Shown here: one piece after another, positions 1-5,513 of the stretch
Layout of the letters: every line of letters starts with the position of its first letter
Position numbering within the stretch: position 1 is the first letter of the stretch
Source of the DNA: JBBDIO01 sp040880365
GTDB taxonomy: Bacteria > Chloroflexota > Anaerolineae > Caldilineales > Caldilineaceae
Direction of reading: 5' to 3'
DNA length: 11,575 bases
NCBI GenBank assembly: GCA_040880365.1
Contig: JBBDIO010000276.1
Span: 1 to 11,575, forward strand
Notes under the pieces: model-generated
Seen by the model: the letters and a program-made list of their open reading frames with translations, nothing else
What the model was told of the DNA's origin: nothing
The model's database searches: none
Position numbers and translations under genes: made by a program

Positions 1-15
1 GGGCCTGGGGAGAAT

Positions 16-60
16 CCCACAGCGTTGCCCACAGCGTTGCTCACAGTGTTGCTCACAGAA
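16..60. repeat. 12-bp tandem repeat at the left edge (about 3.6 copies)
   Basis: Units begin at 16, 28, 40 and 52. The first two are identical (CCCACAGCGTTG), the third differs at two positions (CTCACAGTGTTG), and the fourth is cut off after CTCACAG. The period is a multiple of three. Frame 1 of the plus strand is open from base 1 to a TAG at 145-147 and would read the repeat as a Pro/Leu-Thr-Ala/Val-Leu tetrapeptide. The array could therefore lie in the 3' end of a gene that starts left of the window. It could equally be a non-coding minisatellite, because two plus-strand frames are open here and neither gives a recognisable protein. Confidence 0.75.
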
Positions 61-235
61 CCCTTTTCCGACCGCCTGCCAGGCACCGCCTTGCCGCGCA
101 CTGCGCCCCCTGGCGGTCCGCTCGTGCTCTGGGAATATGTGCCCTAGCACACCCTCTGCTTTTCGACCCCATAGCAGGCGCAGTTTTGCCCATAAAAAGT
201 TCGCCCCGCGGTTCGTCCTGTGGTACGCTATCGTT

Positions 236-247
236 CAAGAATTCTTG
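236..247. promoter_or_regulatory. Perfect 12-bp palindrome upstream of the DUF4012 gene
   Basis: CAAGAATTCTTG is identical to its own reverse complement. It ends 22 bp before the chosen ATG at 270, between the probable promoter area and the ribosome binding site. That is a position where a dimeric repressor could act, but no regulator is encoded next to it and no second copy was noticed in the window. The palindrome is seen directly; an operator role is inference. Confidence 0.25.
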
Positions 248-254
248 TTGGGGT

Positions 255-260
255 AGGAAA
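255..260 (+). promoter_or_regulatory. Ribosome binding site that decides the start of the DUF4012 gene
   Basis: AGGAAA stands 9 bases before the ATG at 270. The reading frame extends further upstream to a TTG at 186, but that start has no comparable purine-rich element and would add 28 residues of ordinary composition. The ATG at 270 is therefore preferred. Confidence 0.55.
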
Positions 261-269
261 CCTGGTTCC

Positions 270-2372
270 ATGACTATTTCTTCGACGACATCGTCCGATT
301 CATCCTCAAATTCTGCACCGGGCACAAGTTCGGCACCGGCATCGGAAGAAAAATCAACCGAAGGTTCGCCTGTTCATGCCGCGCCTGTGCAGCCTGCGGA
401 TCAGCCATTTTTGGATTCAGCCGACAATCTGACCACACCGCCAGACAGCCCAACCGCAACCGATGTTGGCGTACCTGCCGCCGCGCCCTCTGTAACCACA
501 TCACAAGCCACATGGCGACCCGCAGTGCGCACGCTGGGCAAGGCCCTGCTGATTGTCCTGCTTTTCTACATCCTCTATTCGGGCGTGCGTCTGGGTCTCT
601 ATGGCTATGCCGCCTATCAGAATGTGCGCGAAATTGCCGATATCTATGGGCGAACCGGGCGCGACAACGGCGCGGGGCGCTTTCTTGTGGCCGCCCATCC
701 CCACATCGAAGACCTGCACCGCATCGCGAGTGCAGTCCACGGCAATCTGCGGGTCGGTATGCCCCTGTTCCACGGGGCGAGCGTGCTGCCCTGGGTGGGC
801 GAAACGGCGGGCGCGGTCCCCACGCTGATGGAGGCCGGCCGCGGGCTCGTAGATGTGGGCTTTGGCGCGATCACGCTCTTCTTGCAAACGGCCCAGGTGA
901 ACCCCGACAGCGGCGTGATTGCCCTGGCCGCGCAGACCTTCGACGAACAGACCGAAGGCTTTGCCGTGTTGCGCACGCGTGTCGCGGCCATTCGCGCCGA
1001 TCTGGAGCAGATCGATACCAGCCGCCTGCTGGATTTTGCCGCGACGCCCGTCTCCCAGGTGCAGGCCACCGTGCGCCTGATGGAAGCCGGCCTGCAACTT
1101 TCCCCGGCGCTGCCCGGTCTGCTGGGCACCGATGGCCCGCGCACCTATCTGCTGCTCATGCAAAACAACCACGAACTGCGCCCGACCGGAGGCTTCATCT
1201 CGGCAGTCGGTTCGATCTCTGTGGCAAATGGCAGCCTGGGCGAAATTGAGATCGAAGATTCCTATCGCATTGCCAGCAATGCCTTCGACCATCCCGCCGC
1301 ACCCGCCGCCCTGCAACGCTATATGGGCATCGAGCTGATTTTTGTGCGCGATGCCAACTGGTCGCCCGATTTCCCCACCACCGCCGCGCTGGTCCAGGCG
1401 CTCTATACGCAGGATATGCAACAACCTGTGCATGGCGTGGTCGCGCTCGATTTGCACGCCGTACAAGAGTTGGTCAACGCGCTAGGCCCTATCTATCTGG
1501 AAGGCGCAGAGACGCCCATCACCGGCGAAAATTTTGTGGAACAGGTGATCCAGTTTTGGGAACAACCCCTGGAAACCGGCGACACGCTGGAATCGGCGGG
1601 GCTGGGAGAATGGTGGAACCAGCGCAAGGATTTCATGCCCGCCCTGGCCGAAGCCGCGATTGCCAAGCTGCGCAGTGGACAGGTCAACCCCCTGGCCGTT
1701 GCCCAGGCCGCGGTCACGGTGCTGGATACCGGCGCGCTCCAGGTCTGGCTTGCCGAACCGGGCGCCAACCAAACACTGGCCGAGTTGGGCTGGGCGGGTG
1801 AGATTGCCGCGCCGCCGGGCCGCGATTTTCTGGCCGTGGTCGATACCAACATGGGCTATAACAAGGTCGATGCCGTGTTGAGCCGGGGCGTGGATTATGC
1901 GGTGACGTGGGAAAACGGGCAGGCCATTGCCACAGCCGATCTGCACTATCGCCATCCCACGCCGGTGCCGGGGCATGTATGCGATCCCGAACCGCGCTAT
2001 GGGGAAAACTACGCGGATATGACCGAGCGCTGCTATTTCAATTATGTGCGCATCTATGTGCCGCGCGGCAGCGAGCTTATGGACGTAGAAGGGCTGGATC
2101 GCGATTCGCTGGAACTCCAGGCGCAACGCGGACCGAATAATACGGATGTCTTTGGCGGCTATTTTGTCATGCAACCGGGCACCGAGCACCGGGTGCGCTT
2201 CACCTATGCCCTGCCGTCCACCATCACGCCCGAAACCTATGCGCTCACCGTGCGCCGGCAATCGGGCACCAATCCCCTCCCCCTGCAACTGCACGTCGCC
2301 CAGACAGCATTTTCCACCACCCTGGAACAGTCCTATCTCCACTGGGAGCCGACACACGTCGCTGGCCCCTAG
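270..2372 (+). CDS. DUF4012 domain membrane-anchored protein
   Basis: This 700-residue protein belongs to the DUF4012 family by sequence signature; the family's biochemical role is not known to me. The first 85 or so residues are rich in Ser, Thr, Pro and Ala and look disordered. A single hydrophobic helix follows at about 91-110 (KALLIVLLFYILYSGVRLGL), so the N-terminus is probably cytoplasmic and the rest lies outside the membrane. Residues about 120-280 are largely helical. The DUF4012 hallmarks come next: YLLLMQNNHELRPTGGF at 293-309, RDANWSPDFP at 360-369 and GVVALDLHAVQELVNALGP at 389-407. Further on there is an NKVDAVLSRGV stretch typical of the family's distal part, then a beta-rich C-terminus. 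The ATG at 270 is chosen over an upstream in-frame TTG at 186 because of the AGGAAA element. The next gene begins 130 bp downstream and is functionally unrelated. Family membership is confident; any cell-surface or polysaccharide role would be a guess. Confidence 0.9.
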   Translation: MTISSTTSSDSSSNSAPGTSSAPASEEKSTEGSPVHAAPVQPADQPFLDSADNLTTPPDSPTATDVGVPAAAPSVTTSQATWRPAVRTLGKALLIVLLFYILYSGVRLGLYGYAAYQNVREIADIYGRTGRDNGAGRFLVAAHPHIEDLHRIASAVHGNLRVGMPLFHGASVLPWVGETAGAVPTLMEAGRGLVDVGFGAITLFLQTAQVNPDSGVIALAAQTFDEQTEGFAVLRTRVAAIRADLEQIDTSRLLDFAATPVSQVQATVRLMEAGLQLSPALPGLLGTDGPRTYLLLMQNNHELRPTGGFISAVGSISVANGSLGEIEIEDSYRIASNAFDHPAAPAALQRYMGIELIFVRDANWSPDFPTTAALVQALYTQDMQQPVHGVVALDLHAVQELVNALGPIYLEGAETPITGENFVEQVIQFWEQPLETGDTLESAGLGEWWNQRKDFMPALAEAAIAKLRSGQVNPLAVAQAAVTVLDTGALQVWLAEPGANQTLAELGWAGEIAAPPGRDFLAVVDTNMGYNKVDAVLSRGVDYAVTWENGQAIATADLHYRHPTPVPGHVCDPEPRYGENYADMTERCYFNYVRIYVPRGSELMDVEGLDRDSLELQAQRGPNNTDVFGGYFVMQPGTEHRVRFTYALPSTITPETYALTVRRQSGTNPLPLQLHVAQTAFSTTLEQSYLHWEPTHVAGP

Positions 2373-2487
2373 CGGCGCGTGCGGCAAAACCGACAACAAC
2401 TCGTCTTCAGTGCTATCTTTCTTCTCGAGCCATCAATCCCACCGCAGACACCACCGCGGCGGCAAGTTCGCCACTGAGTTCATCACG

Positions 2488-2493
2488 AAAGGA
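2488..2493 (+). promoter_or_regulatory. Ribosome binding site that decides the start of the M20 amidohydrolase gene
   Basis: AAAGGA lies 9 bases before the ATG at 2503. The frame is open for another 119 codons upstream, back to an ATG at 2146, but that extension overlaps the end of the DUF4012 gene in a different frame and encodes no family sequence. The true start is therefore 2503. Confidence 0.75.
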
Positions 2494-2502
2494 TCACCGT
2501 TC

Positions 2503-3717
2503 ATGTCGGATGCGCAAGCCGTACCCTATGCCGAACTATTGGAACGCGCCAACCAGATCCATGAAAAGATCCGCGGCTGGCGGCGCGATATTCATCGCCA
2601 TCCCGAATTGACCTTCACCGAACACCGCACCGCGGGCCTTGTCAACAGTGTGCTGGTCGATCTGGGGCTGGATACGGAAACCGAAGTCGCCAAAACCGGG
2701 GTCGTGAGCCATATCAAAGGTGGCGGCGGGCCGGTGGTGGGGCTGCGCGCCGATATGGATGCGCTGCCCATTACCGAAGTCAACGGCACCGAATTTGATA
2801 GCACCAATCCCGGCATAATGCACGCCTGCGGACACGACGCCCACACCGCCATGCTCATGGGCGCGGCAACCATCCTCAAGGGCCTGGCCGACGAAGGCCG
2901 ACTGCCCGGCAGCATTCGCCTGCTGTTCCAGCCCAGCGAAGAAGCCCAGGACAGCGAAGGCAAATCGGGCGGTATGCGCATGGTCGATGAAGGCGCGCTG
3001 GAAGGGCTGGATGCCGTCTTTGGCATTCATGTGGACGGCAACACCGACACCGGCGAGTTGCGCACCCGTTCCGGCCCCATGATGGCCGCGGCAGATCGCT
3101 TCCATCTGGTCATCCAGGGTTCGGGTGGACACGCGGCACGCCCCCAAAGCACCGTTGACCCCATTGTGCTTTCGGCCCATGTCATCAACGCCATTCAGCA
3201 AGTGGTGAGTCGGCGGCTCAACCCCCTGGAACCGGGCGTCATCACGATTGGCACCATCAACGGCGGCACGGTCAACAATGTCATCCCCGATACTGTGACC
3301 CTGACCGGCACCATCCGCTCCTTTTCGCCCGAAGCCCGCGAAACGCTCCACGCCGAATTGCGTCGGGCCTGTGGCGTGGTGGAAGCCCTGGGCGCGCAAT
3401 TCGAGCTGAACATCTTCTGGGGCTACCCGCCCACGGTCAACTCCGAAGCCGCCACCGAAGTCGCGTTTCGTGCGCTGGGCAACATGCTGGGCACCGATAA
3501 AATCAACGAAGCCGATATGGGCATGGGTGCCGAAGATTTCAGCTATATGGTGCAAAAAGCGCCAGGCAGTTTCTTGCGCCTGGGCGTCCACGATCCCAGT
3601 TGGGACAGACACTATGGCGTCCACCGGGCCGATTTCCGCATGGATGAAAATGCGCTGCCCATCGGCGCGGCGGCCCTGGCCGCGGTCGCGCTGCAATGGA
3701 TGGCGGAACATTCCTAG
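2503..3717 (+). CDS. M20 family (M20D type) metal-dependent amidohydrolase
   Basis: This 404-residue cytoplasmic enzyme matches the usual length of the M20D group (N-acyl-amino-acid, hippurate and IAA-conjugate hydrolases), which cleave the amide bond of N-acylated amino acids with two metal ions. Visible motifs are HRHPEL at 31-36, RADMDALP at 82-89, MHACGHDAHT at 106-115, PSEE at 144-147, GIHVDG at 174-179, GSGGHAARP at 207-214, NVIPD at 259-263, GAEDFSY at 342-348 and GVHRADF at 372-378. By family knowledge the metal ligands would be Cys109, His111, Glu147, His176 and His374, with Glu146 as general base; all are present. His210 lies in the lid/dimerisation domain inserted in the middle of the fold. 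There is no signal peptide. No transporter or biosynthetic partner lies beside it, so the substrate cannot be assigned. The gene looks intact and is probably transcribed on its own. Confidence 0.95.
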   Translation: MSDAQAVPYAELLERANQIHEKIRGWRRDIHRHPELTFTEHRTAGLVNSVLVDLGLDTETEVAKTGVVSHIKGGGGPVVGLRADMDALPITEVNGTEFDSTNPGIMHACGHDAHTAMLMGAATILKGLADEGRLPGSIRLLFQPSEEAQDSEGKSGGMRMVDEGALEGLDAVFGIHVDGNTDTGELRTRSGPMMAAADRFHLVIQGSGGHAARPQSTVDPIVLSAHVINAIQQVVSRRLNPLEPGVITIGTINGGTVNNVIPDTVTLTGTIRSFSPEARETLHAELRRACGVVEALGAQFELNIFWGYPPTVNSEAATEVAFRALGNMLGTDKINEADMGMGAEDFSYMVQKAPGSFLRLGVHDPSWDRHYGVHRADFRMDENALPIGAAALAAVALQWMAEHS

Positions 3718-3729
3718 ACCGCGCCACGT

Positions 3730-3804
3730 CTGATGGCACAGGCGCTGATGGCACAGGCGCTGATGGCACAGGTGCTGATGGCACAGGCGCTGATGGCACA
3801 GGTG
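3730..3804. repeat. 15-bp tandem repeat (minisatellite), five units
   Basis: Five head-to-tail 15-bp units, CTGATGGCACAGG(C/T)G, begin at 3730, 3745, 3760, 3775 and 3790. They differ only at unit position 14, in the order C, C, T, C, T. The array starts 12 bp after the amidohydrolase stop codon and lies in the 235-bp gap before the lipoprotein gene. Because 15 is a multiple of three, frames stay open across it in both directions, but no supported gene uses them. The rest of the gap (3805-3952) shows no clear terminator, promoter or structured RNA. Confidence 0.9.
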
Positions 3805-3952
3805 CGAATCACGCAGTAGCACCCACACAGCAGCAGCAAGGCAGGATACCCATCAGCGCAGATACACGGTAGCGTCAACTGGGTAGCCAAATTGTTCGCA
3901 GGTCGCGGTCTGGATTCCCGACAGCTTGCGGTGACGGCGCGATCATGACACT

Positions 3953-4762
3953 ATGATAACTATGCAAAGAAAAGAAACAACCAGCACAGAACATGCGCGT
4001 GCCCGGCTCTTGGGCCACGGGCGCGCGCGTCATTGGCTGGCGGCGCTGCTCTTGGGATTGCTCGCCGGGACGCTGGGCGCGTGTGGCGCGGCCGAGATCC
4101 AGCCGCTCACCTTCGAGCCTGCCGCCTGGACCGACGGCGAATTGAGCGAATATCGCGTGACCGATACCCGCGGCGAATTTGTGGGCACCTTGCGCTTTGC
4201 TATCCAGCAAGGCGCGGCCGCCGATGAATGGCAGATTCTCCGCGAAATTGTGGGCCCCGGCACCCAGGACAGTGTCACCGTTTTGGTACAGGGCAACGGC
4301 TTTCGCCCCCAGCACGCCGATCTAATTCGGGTCGACAGTCGCGGCGAGGAACAGATCCGCACCGTCTATTCCGGATCGCAGGCCGATCTGGAACTGACTA
4401 CCCGCCAGGATATTACGACCTACGAGCGCATCAGCATCACCAGCGATGTGCGCGACGAAGCCACAGTGCTCATGCTGGTGCGAGCCTTGCCATTGGCCCA
4501 GGACTATGCCACGCGCGTCAATGTCTTCACACCCATTCTTGGCTCTATGGAGCGCATGACCATCGAGGTGGTCGAGCGGGAAACCATCACCACCGAGGCC
4601 GGGGAATTTGATAGCTGGCGCGTGACGGTCGAAGGACGCGACCGGTCCCTGGGCATTGAAGCATGGGTAGCCGTCGATGCGCCCCATCCGGTGGTCAAAT
4701 TTATCGACGGGCGCAACCGGGGCACATTCGAGCTGGTCGATTTCCAGACCGGCAACCCGTAG
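3953..4762 (+). CDS. Predicted lipoprotein, DUF3108-like
   Basis: This 269-residue protein has an N-terminal export signal: a basic region (residues 16-27, several Arg and His), a hydrophobic core at about 29-40, and a lipobox LGAC at 41-44. Cys44 would therefore be lipidated and the mature protein anchored on the outer face of the membrane. The mature part is about 225 residues and beta-rich. Its distal half (an acidic-Thr stretch, then AGEFDSWRVTVEGR at about 217-230, then a Val-Ala-Val-Asp segment ending HPVVKF) resembles DUF3108-type envelope domains; I hold this loosely. An in-frame ATG at 3962 is an equally good start, and neither has a clear ribosome binding site. The ATG at 3953 overlaps a TATGAT hexamer. 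The next gene in the same direction begins 153 bp downstream and also encodes an exported protein. Export as a lipoprotein is well supported; the function is unknown. Confidence 0.8.
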   Translation: MITMQRKETTSTEHARARLLGHGRARHWLAALLLGLLAGTLGACGAAEIQPLTFEPAAWTDGELSEYRVTDTRGEFVGTLRFAIQQGAAADEWQILREIVGPGTQDSVTVLVQGNGFRPQHADLIRVDSRGEEQIRTVYSGSQADLELTTRQDITTYERISITSDVRDEATVLMLVRALPLAQDYATRVNVFTPILGSMERMTIEVVERETITTEAGEFDSWRVTVEGRDRSLGIEAWVAVDAPHPVVKFIDGRNRGTFELVDFQTGNP

Positions 4763-4915
4763 GTCCATAGGCGGCCCAGAGGCCCGAAGCACCCTGCAAC
4801 ACGGAAAAGCGCATAGCATCCCCGGTTTTAACAGGCATGGGATAAGGTCGAAAGTTCGAGCAGGACAACCTGGCTGCACCCCTCTGCGGGCAAGCCTAAC
4901 GTAAGGACGCAAAAC
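4763..4915 (+). other. Intergenic leader with short hairpins before the small anchored protein
   Basis: This 153-bp gap contains a short imperfect hairpin at 4859-4875 (AGCAGG, loop ACAA, CCTG-bulge G-CT). Near its end are GGCAAGCC at 4889-4896 and GGACGCAAAAC at 4905-4915. Those two strings resemble two conserved strands of the c-di-GMP-I riboswitch, but the rest of that fold is missing. AAGGA at 4903-4907 is a good ribosome binding site, 8 bases before the GTG at 4916. No convincing promoter or terminator was found. Confidence 0.3.
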
Positions 4916-5476
4916 GTGAAAATCGATCGATTCACCTGGATTGTGCTCGCGGTCGTCGTGATCATCCTGATCGGCGCGGTGGTTACCGTGAATCTGACCG
5001 ACGGCGAAGGTCTGGCGGTAGATACCTATCTGACCGCAGATGAGCCTGCGACCCCCGTCTATAATGCCTTTGTGGCGTTTCAGAATGGCGACGTGCAAAC
5101 CGCGCGCCGCCAGTATACGGCGCGGGTCCTGGAAGAAGATGTACAGGATCGAGGTTTTAATCCCTTTATAGATCGCTTTAGCGAACGCACTGCGCGCCGT
5201 CTGCGCATCATCGAAGTCGCCTACGACGAAAATGACCCGGAGCACGCCTATGTGACCGCGGCCATCGACACCTATCAGTCCTCGGGGCTGTTTGGCACCG
5301 GCTCGACCTGGACGCGCCGGATTGTGCTGGATGTGGTGCGCGAACCGGCAGATGCAGAGACTGGGACCGATGCAGAGTCAGATGCAGAGTCAGAGACCGG
5401 CGCAACGGGTGCAGAAGCGAGTCCAGAGGCGGGGCAAGAAGTGTGGAAAGTCGACACCGCGGAATTCTTCTACTAA
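4916..5476 (+). CDS. Small signal-anchored extracytoplasmic protein, possibly NTF2-like
   Basis: This 186-residue protein of unknown function starts with GTG, supported by AAGGA at 4903-4907. Residues 1-6 carry two basic residues, and a strongly hydrophobic helix spans about 8-26 with no obvious cleavage site or lipobox. It therefore probably stays anchored with its C-terminal part outside. Residues about 43-140 show a helix (TPVYNAFVAFQNGDVQTARR, 46-65) followed by strands (LRIIEVAYDE, HAYVTAAIDTY, TRRIVLDVV). That order recalls small NTF2-like/DUF4878 domains that begin with a helical 'amount of material processed' segment; this is a weak fold guess. A low-complexity acidic insert at about 144-174 sits before a last strand (EVWKVDTAEFFY). 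The DUF5671-like gene follows after 37 bp, so the two are probably co-transcribed and may act together at the membrane. Confidence 0.8.
   Translation: MKIDRFTWIVLAVVVIILIGAVVTVNLTDGEGLAVDTYLTADEPATPVYNAFVAFQNGDVQTARRQYTARVLEEDVQDRGFNPFIDRFSERTARRLRIIEVAYDENDPEHAYVTAAIDTYQSSGLFGTGSTWTRRIVLDVVREPADAETGTDAESDAESETGATGAEASPEAGQEVWKVDTAEFFY
5351..5392 (+). repeat. In-frame GATGCAGAG repeat encoding Asp-Ala-Glu units
   Basis: GATGCAGAG occurs at 5351, 5369 and 5381; the last two belong to identical 12-bp units (GATGCAGAGTCA). It encodes DAETGT-DAES-DAES inside the small anchored protein and lengthens an acidic, probably disordered loop near the C-terminus. The pattern suggests local slippage or duplication within a tolerant loop. 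Confidence 0.75.
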
Positions 5477-5513
5477 TCCAACCATCTGAATATCACAGAA
5501 GGCCGGGGAACCT

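Noticed and set aside
501..2399. Minus-strand open frames of 321 and 305 codons opposite the DUF4012 gene
   Set aside because: Their His/Gly/Gln-rich composition is typical of antisense shadows in GC-rich DNA; the plus strand carries well-matched DUF4012 motifs.
2146..2502. N-terminal extension of the amidohydrolase back to an ATG at 2146
   Set aside because: It overlaps the DUF4012 gene out of frame, is Pro/Ser/Arg-rich without family similarity, and a good AAAGGA site marks 2503 as the start.
3720..3810. CRISPR array
   Set aside because: The 15-bp units are directly adjacent with no spacers, so this is a simple tandem repeat.
2536..3828. Long minus-strand open frame (430 codons) opposite the amidohydrolase gene
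   Set aside because: It mirrors a clear M20 gene with all metal ligands, has a Cys/His-rich N-terminus produced by the 15-bp repeat, and contains no recognisable domain. It is a GC-driven shadow.
3926..3957. Sigma-70 promoter TTGCGG / TATGAT before the lipoprotein gene
   Set aside because: The spacer is 20 bp and the -10 hexamer overlaps the candidate start codon at 3953, so the match is probably accidental.
4770..4785. Terminator hairpin GGCC-CAGA-GGCC after the lipoprotein gene
   Set aside because: The stem is only 4 bp, made of self-complementary GGCC, with no T-run after it.
4859..4920. c-di-GMP-I (GEMM) or guanidine (mini-ykkC) riboswitch
   Set aside because: GGCAAGCC and GGACGCAAAAC resemble GEMM strands, but the GAAA-capped P1b arm and the second long helix are missing, and the coding region begins at once. 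The CAGG-ACAA-CCTG hairpin lacks the ACGR loop and the second copy needed for mini-ykkC.
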